Below, piece after piece: positions 55,320 to 64,000 of a stretch of DNA of 64,000 bases. Source of the DNA: Fallopia convolvulus (taxonomy: Eukaryota; Streptophyta; Magnoliopsida; Caryophyllales; Polygonaceae); assembly GCA_964016875.1 (NCBI GenBank), contig OZ024724.1:25705962-25769961 (forward strand), read 5' to 3'. Below the pieces are notes generated by a model. That model searched no databases. It saw only the letters and a program-made list of their open reading frames with translations, and was not told where the DNA came from. Position numbers and translations under genes: made by a program. How positions within the stretch are numbered: position 1 is the stretch's first letter; each line of letters opens with the position of its first letter.

Positions 55320-55618
55320 TTTGCTTCGCGAGGCCTCGGCAACGCGCCAAACGCCGTTGATTTCAAGAAACAAGGCCTCCAACTGTTTTCTGGGGATTCC
55401 ATGGGCGTTCCTGCTGCCAAACCCCTTAAAATTGATTTTCCACCAGATTTGAAAAAAAAACGCCCAGGAGAGGTGAATTTGAGCAAGGGACCGCCGAGTG
55501 AGTCTCGTAGCGTCGCGCACCACGCCGTCGCTGCACGGAAATTGGGATTTCAGGAGCTACGGGACGAATTTCACGGTGTTTCCAGGGGCATTCTTCCACA
55601 AATTCCAGGGGCTATAAC

Positions 55619-57019
55619 ATGTCCAAAAACCGCCCCGAGAATTCAATCCAGGGGAGTCTTTCTTGTTTCATACTTTTTCCCCTTCTTTCTATTACTAAAT
55701 CTGTGGACTCTTCACTTCCTTCTTCCATTATGTCTATTTTGAAGGAATTCGAAGATATTATGCCGGCAGAGCTTCCGAAGGGTTTGCCACTAATCCTTGG
55801 GATCGAGCATAAGATCGATCTAATGCCGGGTGCGTCCCTTCCCAATCGAGCAGCCTATAGGACTTCGCCAAAGGAAACCGAGGAGCTCCAACGACAAGTT
55901 CAAGAATTGTTGGACAAAGGCTTTGTCCGAGAATCCTTGAGCCCTTGCGCAGTGTCGGTGATCCTTGTGCCAAAGAAGGATGGTTCGTGGCGTATGTGCG
56001 TCGACTGCCGAGCCATTAATCAAATTACGATGAAATACAGGCATCCGATTTCACGACTCAATGACATGCTTGATGAGCTTCACGGCGCCGCCTTGTATTC
56101 CAAGATAGATCTCCGGAGCGGATACCACCAAATTCGGATGCATGAAGGCGACGAGTGGAAGACCGCATTTAAAACCAAGCATGGTTTGTACGAATGGCTT
56201 GTCATGCCTTTTGGCTTGACAAACGCCCCTAGTACTTTCATGCGGTTAATGAATTTTGTGTTTAGAAATTTTTTAGGACGGTTTGTCGTTGTGTATTTTG
56301 ACGACATTTTTGTTTTTTCTAGAGACTTGGACTCTCACGCTAGGCACCTTAGTTTGGTGTTAGAATGCCTTCGCTAACATTCATTGTTTGTAAACTTGGA
56401 CAAGTGTTCGTTTTGCACGGACATGACGAATTTTCTTGGGTTCGTCGTGTCCAAGGATGGGCTAAAAGTGGATGACGACAAGATCCGCGCCATCCGTGAG
56501 TGTCCCACCCCTACGACCCCGACGATGGTTCGATCCTTCTTAGGGCTCGCAGGGTTCTATCGGCGTTTCGTCAAGGACTTTAGTTCCATCGCCGGGCCAC
56601 TCCACAACCTCACCAAGAAGGCAACCACAATCAAGTGGATGCCGCACCATGAGGCCGCCTTTCAGGCCTTAAAATCATCTTTGTGTAGCGCTCCGGTCTT
56701 GCAATTGCCAGACATTACTAAGCGCTTTGAGGTCGAGTGCGACGCCTCTGACTATGGCATAGGCGGAGTACTCCTCCAGGAGAGACGCCCCATTGCATAC
56801 TTTAGTGAGAAACTTACGGGGGCAACTCTAAATTACCTGATGTATGACAAGGAGTTGTACGCACTAATTCGGGTTCTTAAAACATGGCAGCATTATCTTT
56901 GGCCTAGCGAGTTCGTGATTCACACGGACCACGCCGCCTTAGCATATCTCAAGAGTCAATCGACGCCATGCTCGATGGGTGGAGTTTATGGAAACTTTTC
57001 CATACATCATCGCCCATAA
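55619..57019 (+). pseudogene. CRM-like reverse transcriptase and RNase H
   Basis: Conserved blocks in order are ELPKGLPLILGIEHKIDLMP, ESLSPCAVSVILVPKKDGSW, YRHPISRLNDMLDELHGAAL, KIDLRSGYHQIRMHEGDEWK, PFGLTNAPSTFMRLMNFVFR and the catalytic VVVYFDDIFVFS. After a TAA (56375-56377) the same frame continues DKCSFCTDMTNFLGFVVSKD, FYRRFVKDFSSIAGPLHNLT and RNase H (FEVECDASDYGIGGVLLQER, YDKELYALIRVLKTWQHYL, VIHTDHAALAYLKSQ). It shifts frame near 56960, where RRHARWVEF lies in the next frame. Confidence 0.9.
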
Positions 57020-57897
57020 GAAAGGAAAGGAAAATGTCGTGGTGGATGATCTATCACGCAGGTATGTTCTTTTAACCCAACTACAGGCCAATTTGCTCGG
57101 GTTCTCCTTGATTAAGGAGTTATACTTGCATGATCCATATTTTAAACCAATCACGGAGAACCTCGAGCAAAGTCGAATCCATGCGTCCTATTTTTTGGAC
57201 AATGGATACCTCTACCGATCCGGGAAGCTTTGCATTCCGGCCTCGTCTGTGAGGCATCTATTGCTCAAAGAAGCTCATGACGGTCGAGGCCACTTTGGCA
57301 TAGCCAAAACCCTAGCAGCACTTCGTGAGCATTTCTTTTGGCCACACATGGCCTCCGATGTCCACAAGTATTGTCAGGGTTGTGTACCGTGCCAAACTGC
57401 TAAATCAAGGTTCCAACCTCATGGCCTATATACGCCCTTGCCCATTCCGGATACCCCGTGGGAAGATCTCTCCATGGATTTTATCACGGGCCTTCCAATG
57501 ACAAGGCGCGGAAAAGATTCGATCTTCGTAATTGTGGACCGTTTCTCCAAAATGGCTCACTTCGTACCATGCAAAGGAAACAACAATGCGACCGAAATCG
57601 CCAACTTGTTTTTTGAGCATGTCGTGAAGTTACATGGCGTGCCTCGCACTATTGTTAGTGATCGAGACACAAAATTTTGTAGTCATTTTTGGAGAACGCT
57701 TTGGGGAAATCTAGGTACACAATTGCTGTTTTCAACATCTTATCATCCCCAAACCGATGGTCAAACTGAGGTGACCAATCGGACCCTGGGCACCCTTCTT
57801 CGGACGGTGCTCAAACATAACCCAAGCCGGTGGGAGGATCTAATCCCTTTTTTTGAGTTTGCTTACAATAGGTCCAAACACTCGGCTACAAGGATGA
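56979..57897 (+). pseudogene. CRM-like integrase, truncated
   Basis: The frame reads FPYIIAHKKGKENVVVDDLS (end of RNase H). The HHCC zinc region follows: HDGRGHFGIAKTLAALREHF and YCQGCVPCQTAKSRF. The DDE core follows: SMDFITGLPMTRRGKDSIFV, HGVPRTIVSDRDTKFCSHFW and QTDGQTEVTNRTLGTLL, with FAYNRSKHSAT close to the junction. After SATRM the sequence is unrelated (Athila LTR), so the integrase C-terminus and any chromodomain are absent. The open frame runs on to 58016 only by chance. Confidence 0.88.
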
Positions 57898-59307
57898 TGT
57901 TGATGTCTCTCTATTTGGTGGTGTTTTCATATGTGATTTCCTTTGTAAATATGTTTCTTTTTCCCCTTTTCTTGTGCGTTTTGTTCCTTTTTAGCCTAGT
58001 TCCCGTATTTCTATGAGATTCGGAGACTACGCACATTTTATGTGTTTTGTAGGTAATTTGGCATGAATCGAGGATCGATTTGAAGGAGGGTCGAGACATG
58101 GAGCAAAGGCCGAGCTAAAGCGGGAAAGAGAGAAGCAAGCCATGAAGAAGAACAAGAGAAGCTAACAAAGAAGAAGGTGGAACGAGGTCAGGACCGAGTT
58201 GCAACCACGTCGGGCCCGACTTTGAAGTCTCCAACCTCGGACCGAGTTGCACAGTAACTCGGGCCCGAGGTCCTCCGTGTCGGTCCGAGTCGGTCACCGA
58301 ACTACTTGGGCTCTAAGGCACGAATTTGTGGACTTCCACTTTTGCCCCTCATATAAATCTATAAAAGGCCCTCTTGTCTTCTAAGAAAGGGTTCCCTCTC
58401 ATACACACAAAAGGGGGTTCCAAGGGAACCAAGAGGATACTTGGAGAGCAAGGAGGAAGGAGAGGAGGAGGAAGAGAGAGAGAATCGGCCAAGAGAGGAA
58501 GACATGATAGGTTTTGTTGGTAGATTTTCTTTGATTTGCTTTATTCTTGTGGATTTGAAAACCCTTGATTGGAATTTATGGATTGCTTTGGATTTGAATG
58601 AAACTTTGCTTTGTTTTGAGATTGATTATGATGATTGCTTTCCCTTTTGATTTGATTGCTTTCTTTGCTTGTCACATGGAGTAGATCTCCTTGATCTTGG
58701 GTTAAGGGGGAAAACCCTAGCTAGGTTTAGGCTAGAAACCCCAATTCCATAGCCTTGAGTGTTTGATCTAAGGAACCCACTCTACATAGAGCTACAATTC
58801 CTTGCGAAAGTTGGGAATCAAGGCTTGAGATTGGCAAAGTAGGGAAAGTGAACATGTGTCAATCTCAAGAACTTGCTTCGAAGGGGATTTCCCCAATGAT
58901 CGAGGTGTAGAAGTGGTTGGAACGAGGGCGAAAGCACTCGATCCTAGTCCGATCATCACTCATTGCTTGAATTGGGGTGGAAAAGCCTTAATCTACTAGG
59001 GAAGGAACCCAAAAGCCCAAGATCTACTTTTAAATCCTTGAGTTCGACATCCCCAGATACCTCGGGCCCGATTTACACAGTGTCGGTCCCGACTTCCTCT
59101 TGTCGCCAACCTCGGGCCCGACGTGACCTCAGTGTCGGTCCCGACTGATTTCTTTGTTTCCCTTTGTTTTATGCTCTCCTTTCCAGCTTCCTAGTATCTA
59201 GGCACATCGATCGAGTAGACTTCCCGAGTGTTCGACACCCACCACGTACTACAACGGGGTCGGGTTATAAATTGTATCTCTAGACCCTCGCAATCCGAGA
59301 GCGATCA
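57898..59307 (+). repeat. Athila-type 5' LTR
   Basis: The start is placed at TGTTGATGTCTC, where similarity to integrase ends (TGATGT three bases earlier is an alternative). The end is at GAGCGATCA, six bases before the primer-binding site. A TATA-type promoter (TATAAATCTATAAAAGG, 58352-58368) sits in the middle. Modules such as GTCGGGCCCGAC (58209-58220) and CTCGGGCCCGAG (58258-58269) lie upstream of the TATA box, and four more lie at 59061-59144. Confidence 0.65.
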
Positions 59308-59313
59308 AAAGAT

Positions 59314-59331
59314 TGGCGCCGTTGCCGGGGA
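59314..59331 (+). promoter_or_regulatory. Athila primer-binding site
   Basis: TGGCGCCGTTGCCGGGGA is the standard primer-binding sequence of Athila elements, usually assigned to tRNA-Asp. Confidence 0.92.
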
Positions 59332-59459
59332 AATCTAAGTGCATTGAGTGCCAATTTGGTGAGTTTCTTGTGGTTTGGTAGTGATTTGGGTGAGGGAATA
59401 GCCCAAACCCTTTGTTTGTTTTTGATTTGTTTTGGTTTGTGTTTTTGTTTCATAGGTGT

Positions 59460-62430
59460 ATGCTAGCTCGTTCCTCCCAAGGAACACTTGAGCTTGAGTT
59501 TGTGAGTGATCCGGAAAGTATCCTCAAGGAAGCCCGAAGAAGGAAAAGGATGGCGAATCAAGCTCTCCATGTTGATGAGGAGTTGGCTCAACTTAGGGCC
59601 GAAATGGTTAGATTGCAACTTGAGAGGGACAATCAAGAGGAGGTGGCAAGAAGAGAACGGGAGCAACAGATGAGAGCCGAGGCTCAACTCAACGCTCTAC
59701 CCCAGAATGCACGCCAATACATGCATCCGGAGTTGAGGGTACCCGAGCCGGCTATTGTGCTTCCCGAGGTTGCCAAGAATTTTGAGATCAAGACGCAATT
59801 CATCTCCCTCATCAAGCGAGATCAATTTGAGGGCCGTCCACATGAGTGTCCCATAGAGCATGTTAAACGATTAGTGGATATGTGTGAGACGATCTCTACC
59901 GACGAGGAGACATTGGAGTATGTGCTTCTAAAGGCGTTCAATATGGTCACTTGGGGGCAAGGCCACACATTGGCTCGAGAGCCAAGCTCCTAGGTCAATC
60001 ACAACTTGGAAGACACTCTATGATGCTTTCTTGATGAAGTTCTTCCCACCCTCAAAGACAACCGAGCTAAGAAGGAAGATTGCAAGCTTTCAACAAGGTC
60101 CGAATGAACCTCTCTTCGAAGCATGGGACCGTTTCAAGGAGATGTTGCGCCAATGTCCTACTCATGGCCAACAACCATATGTGCTTCAAGACATCTTTTT
60201 CCAAGGCATCAATCCGGTAACGAAGGACAAGCTCAATCTCCACACCGATTGTGGGTTCATAGACTTGACACCGGATCAAGCTTGGGAGCTACTTGACAAG
60301 CTATCCGATTATGAGGCCATGTATGGGGTGAGTCAAGCTATCAAGGAGGTGAAAGTTCAAGGCGAAGGTACAAGGAAGTTATATGATCCAAAGGGAGAAG
60401 ACATTGATAGGGATGTGAAGCTCCAATTCCTTGAAGGTGAAGTGAGCAAGCTTAAGAGGCAAGTCCACTACTACAAGCAAAATGCTAGAGCTTGTGAGGA
60501 GTGTGGATCCTTTGCACATGCTACACAAGTTTGTCCAAATGAGAGCCAAGTGCGCTTGGCCAAGCGAATTGAGGAGGCAAACTATGTTCGGGGAAATTTC
60601 GGTGGAAGAGGCAATTTCAACAATGGTGGCAATGGCCGGTGGAACAACGGTCAAGCTCAAGGTTACAACAACAACTTCAACCAAAACGAGCCAAGGGCGC
60701 CACCACCACCATATAGACCACCGGGATTCAATGAGTTACAAACATTTGCTCAAGAGATGAGAGACGGGTTCAAGGAGATGAGGACCCAATTCAATGAGTT
60801 TGGTGCATGGAGGAGGCAAGTCGACAATCAATTTGCTCAAATTGCGACTCAAGCCCCGAGAGAGAATGGGAGACTTCCGGGCCGACCCGAGGAGAATCCT
60901 CGAGCTCAAAACAATCAAAATGAAGTCCGGGCAATTGGATTGAGAAGTGGCCGAAACCTACCCGAGCCACACGTGCCTAAGAAGAATGAAGAGAGTCGGA
61001 CCAACTTACCCAGCAAGTCGGGTCCGACGTTCCCTGAAGTCGACCCAGTAAGAAGATCGACTCCTTCACCACGGACCGAGGTCGAGAGCAACTCGGGACC
61101 GACGTACACAGACCTCGAACCGACTCCTTTTCCCAGGACCGAGATTCACAACATCAGGCCCGACATGGTGCCCAAGGCGGTCCAACCAGAAAGTGTTGCA
61201 AGAGAAGTGGGGAAGTCCAAAGAAGTTGATCCAAGCAAGATTCAAGGTGCAACAATTCTTCCATATCCCTCGAAGAAGCCGAAAGATGTTGTTGAGAACA
61301 AGTTCAAGAGGTTTCTCAAACTCTTGCAAGGCTTGAACATCTCTATCCCGTTCACCGATGCATTGAGCGAGATGCCATCTTATGCCAAGTTTTTAAAGGA
61401 GATTTTGAGCAAGAAGAGGTCCATAGTGGAAATGCAAGATGAGGTCAAGACCTTGGAGTTACCACAAAAGCTAGGAGATCCCGGTCGCTTTGCTATAACC
61501 ATTGGTGTGGGGTCTCAAAATTTCCAAGCCTTATGTGACCTTGGGGCAAGTGTTTCGTTGATGCCCGCTAGCATTTGGAGAACAACAAATTTGGGTGAAA
61601 TAGAGCCGGCCGATATGTCCCTAACTATGGCCGACGGTTCCATCATCAAGGCGAAGGGAATATTGGATGACGTTCCGGTGCGAGTTGGAAAGTACTTTGT
61701 CCCCGATGATTTTGTGATCTTGGACATGCATGAGGATCCCTTGGTCACAATAATCTTAGGAAGACCATTTTTAGCTACGACGGGGGCAAGGTTTGATGTC
61801 AAGAACGGCAAGGTTTCCTTTGAGATTGGGGAAGAGAAGGTCGATTTTCACTTCAACAAAGCTTTGAATGAGCTGGACGCCTTGGCCATCCTTAAACTTG
61901 AAGAGAGTGCCAAGAGAGAAAGTGAAGAAGTGGAAGTTGCTAGAGAGGTTGTTGCATTAAGGGGTGATGAAAGCTTAAATGAACAAATACAAGTAAGGGA
62001 GTTGTTGGAGCAACTTAAGGATCAAGATGAGTCAAGGATCAATGCTAGCTCAAGAAGAGATGAAGAGTATCCTTACTTATATCCTTTTAATGTTGGTGAA
62101 GAGCACAATTCTTCCCAAAATTTTGATTCCTACATTTGTTTGAGTGATTTGAACGATGACTTAGGAGACTCCTACATTTGCCTTAGTGATTTAAAAGATG
62201 AATTGGTAGAATCTCCTAGGAATACTTTGGATAACTTTGGTGTAGGAAAAGAAAAACATGATGGAGCAAGTAAGGAGGAGAAATCTCATCCGTTGGAGGA
62301 GTATGATGAGATAGGCCCGAGATCGGAGAGCCATGCCTATGTAGACCATCGTTTGTGGTTTTATGGGTATGAAGGCAATGGGAATGGGCATAACAATGGC
62401 GAGCAATTCACCGTGTTTCATCCGCCATAA
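59460..62430 (+). pseudogene. Athila-type gag-protease polyprotein, one frameshift
   Basis: The start ATG is 59460. Residues 30-80 form a charged coiled coil (VDEELAQLRAEMVRLQLERD). The capsid follows (FEIKTQFISLIKRDQFEGRP). The frame changes near 59945 (LLKAF, then GKATHWLESQAPRSITTWKT) and stays open from there to 62430. Next come RRKIASFQQGPNEPLFEAWD, the zinc knuckle CEECGSFAHATQVC (CX2CX4HX4C), a Gly- and Asn-rich basic stretch (GNFGGRGNFNNGGNGRWNNG) and a Pro-rich region partly encoded by TCGG modules. The protease region follows (LQGLNISIPFTDALSEMPSY, FQALCDLGASVSLMPASIW, TIILGRPFLATTGARFDV), then a long acidic tail ending EQFTVFHPP. No reverse transcriptase follows. One base change would restore a full-length frame, so it is young. 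Confidence 0.88.
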
Positions 62431-63738
62431 GGTTGAGGTTAGGAAGTCAAGCTAGTGACTCTAAACGAGCGCTTCTCGGGAGGCAACCCGAGCTAGTAGT
62501 TTTCTTTTCGTAATTTTAGTTTGATTTTCTTTGTTTAGCTTAGCTTTTCTCTAACCGATCCCTATCTAGTGTTTTGTGGATTTATGGTGTTGTGCATCCT
62601 TCAAAGTTGTGTAGGATTTGAGGTAAAATATTTAAATGCAAATATGGGAAAGAAGTTGCATGAGGATGGAGTAAAATTGGCGACCCGAATACTCCCACAT
62701 CGAGCCCAGGTAAGTCGGGCCCGACATAGGGACGTCGGTCCAACTTGATTCGACTAGTTAGAATGCCAATTTTGCCCTTGACCTAATTTGTCCCTTTCCC
62801 CCATTAAATATTATCCCCCACCTACCTACCATCTTCATTATCAACTACCATTCCCAAAATACAACCCATCTCCCTCAAAAATTCTCAAAGTCGGCCGCCC
62901 CTACCCTCACCATACTCGATCCACATCCTCCCTACTTCATCTCGTTCCAACCACAAAAAGGCCTCCCAAACCCGAATCCAAGTAGAAATCTCGAGTTCAA
63001 TATAGTCCTTCATCCACATCTAGATCTAGATCTAGGAAATTTGAGTTCTAAGTTGCTTATTTGTTCAAAAGTTCAATACTCTTCGAATCCGGTATGTGTT
63101 ACTCGATCTCTACTTATTTCTTTGAAAATTTTGTGCTTTCATTGCGTAGATTGAGTAATGCCATGTTTGATTGAGAGCTTGAGCTTGAGCATCAATGGTG
63201 GATTTGCATGATATGTGAAATTGAGTTTTAAAGTTGTTTATGCATGCTTAGATCCATTTTGAACTTCGATTAGGGATGTTTGATGGTTGAATTTGAAATT
63301 TAAGTGCATGATGGAATGATTTGGGTTGATTTGAGGTTAGAGTCGAAGCATGAACTAGGTCGAGATCGACGTGCCCAGGAGAGTCGGACCCGAGGTGTGG
63401 AAGTCGGTCCAACAAGTCGGACCGAGGTTGAGTAAGTCGGGCCCGACATAGGTTGGAAGTCGATCCTAGTTGTTTTTGCTCTCTTCTTGTGATATCATAT
63501 GGATTCATGTGTTTAATTGTTGGCTATAGCCTAATCATGATGTAGAATAATCATTTGCTTAGCCATTGTTAGAAGATGTCCATGATGATTTATGTTGGAT
63601 TGAGATGCATGTGAGTCTAGAGACTAAGTATGGGGTTCCCTTTGTGTTGAAATGTTGTTGTGTGTTGATGAGTACTTTTGTTGAGTTGTATGGAGTTTAT
63701 CTTGGATCCTTTTGTTTGGTTGGATGTGTGTAGGTACA
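62431..63738 (+). other. Spacer between Athila gag-protease and the downstream ORF
   Basis: Non-coding. A hairpin-forming motif, CTCGGGAGGCAACCCGAG (62476-62493), lies about 45 bases after the gag-protease stop. Palindromic modules lie at 62714-62745 and 63382-63447. The segment just before the ORF (GTGTGTAGGTACAATGG) could include a splice acceptor, as Athila ORFs are thought to be expressed from spliced RNA (inference). No RT or integrase trace is seen. Confidence 0.6.
62476..62493 (+). promoter_or_regulatory. Conserved hairpin motif after gag-protease
   Basis: CTCGGG AGGCAA CCCGAG forms a perfect 6-bp stem with a 6-base loop, preceded by GAGCGCTT. The same position in the other Athila element (32604-32625, minus strand) has AGCGCTTACGGAAGGCAACC, so AGCGCTT...GGNAGGCAACC is conserved. 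It may act in RNA packaging, splicing or translation; its function is unknown. Confidence 0.6.
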
Positions 63739-64000
63739 ATGGAGACAAGAGCTTCATCATCTCATGCGGAAAGGCCAAGGAAGAAGTCCAAGAAGTCAAG
63801 GAAAGAGCCGAATTTGGATGATGTCTATTTGGAGGATGATGAGCAAGTGGAGAGTTATGAAAGATATATGGCGCTTGAGCACCACACGAGGTGGCTTGAT
63901 TGGGAAGCCATGAGGAAGATGGACATGGATCAAGCCCTTCCAAGATGCTACTCCCACATCGGTCTTAATGGGATGCTAAGGTGGGACAACACTCACTACC
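63739..64000 (+). CDS. Athila-type ORF, N-terminal part (cut by window end)
   Basis: The frame from the ATG at 63739 is open to the window end (87 codons). The start is Ser-, Lys- and Arg-rich (METRASSSHAERPRKKSKKS), then acidic (DDVYLEDDEQVESYERYM), then LEHHTRWLDWEAMRKMDMDQ and SHIGLNGMLRWDNTHY. This lines up with KDHFTRWFSNSRFKAIG...EYVPHYPAL in the ORF at 30220-31650, so it is the same protein family. Function unknown. Nothing can be said about its completeness. Confidence 0.75.
   Translation, partial: METRASSSHAERPRKKSKKSRKEPNLDDVYLEDDEQVESYERYMALEHHTRWLDWEAMRKMDMDQALPRCYSHIGLNGMLRWDNTHY

Larger units (their letters stand above)
51262..57897 (+). mobile_element. CRM-like chromovirus (Ty3/Gypsy), 3' part cut off by an Athila element
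   Basis: A candidate 5' LTR (51262-52122) is followed by a degenerate primer-binding site (TGGCATCAAAGCC, 52125-52137). The order after it is gag, zinc knuckle, protease, reverse transcriptase, RNase H and integrase. The reverse transcriptase (LPKGLPLILGIEHKIDLMPG, YRTSPKETEELQRQVQELLD) and integrase (GNLGTQLLFSTSYHPQTDGQ) closely resemble centromeric CRM elements and their chromovirus relatives. The integrase ends abruptly at about 57897, where Athila DNA begins. Any chromodomain and the 3' LTR lie outside the window or are lost. Many frame changes and stops are present. Confidence 0.82.
57898..64000 (+). mobile_element. Athila-type Gypsy element without RT or integrase, runs off the window
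   Basis: Order: 5' LTR (about 57898-59307), primer-binding site (59314-59331), gag-protease (59460-62430), a 1.3-kb spacer, and the start of an Athila-type ORF at 63739, which is open to the window edge. RT, RNase H and integrase are missing between protease and ORF, as in the remnant at 29040-34079. Palindromic TCGGGCCCGA-type modules recur in the LTR, in gag and in the spacer. The element is inserted in the CRM-like integrase. Confidence 0.85.

Noticed and set aside
57898..58016. Last 40 codons of the integrase frame
   Set aside because: The hydrophobic run after SATRM does not match integrase; it is Athila LTR sequence read in frame by chance.

Overview
The window is nuclear DNA of a flowering plant, probably a eudicot. 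The signs are plant-type Copia, Athila and CRM retrotransposons, Helitron, MULE and CACTA remnants, an intron-containing LURP-one-related gene, a GPI-anchored GH17 glucanase, and a USP-domain gene of the U-box (PUB) type. The species cannot be fixed from sequence alone. Only two host genes look intact: a LOR gene (26926-27682, +) and a GH17 endo-1,3-beta-glucosidase (43414-44798, -). Almost everything else is nested, partly decayed transposon.

Layout. 1-1390 and 8313-10961 are AT-rich repeat-like host DNA, split by a complete LINE (1405-8298) with a perfect 14-bp target-site duplication (TSD) and a poly-A tail. A short non-autonomous Helitron follows (10962-11540). Next is a 5'-truncated minus-strand LINE with 17-bp TSDs at 11554-11570 and 18425-18441. 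A Copia element (13569-18346, LTRs about 98-99% identical by eye, 4-bp TSD CACC) is inserted inside it. 18712-24830 is a PUB-like USP gene. Its first exon was split by a minus-strand non-autonomous LTR element (18765-22915) that has no visible pol and carries a recognisable fragment of the cellular gene CAND1 plus a PTB-like RRM. Helitron-like ends lie at 26250-26333, then the LOR gene.

28298-42273 is a patchwork. It holds a MULE N-terminal fragment, a minus-strand Athila-type remnant (29040-34079), an orphan LTR-like segment, a decayed reverse transcriptase of an unusual type (34986-37295), and a second MULE whose transposase is followed by an OTU-protease-like region (38082-41049). A Harbinger-like TIR element (41578-42273) closes it. 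After the glucanase come a possible long solo LTR (46054-49288), a CACTA-associated gene remnant (49316-50619, -), and a CRM-like chromovirus (51262 to about 57897, +). The chromovirus integrase is cut by an Athila-type element (57898 to beyond 64000, +).

The two Athila-type elements share an architecture: gag-protease, then a spacer, then an Athila ORF, with no RT or integrase between. Both are studded with short palindromic modules, TCGGTACCGA in one and TCGGGCCCGA in the other. The modules recur in non-coding and coding parts with the same core throughout each element. This pattern, together with the gene-capturing LTR element, is the most noteworthy material here.
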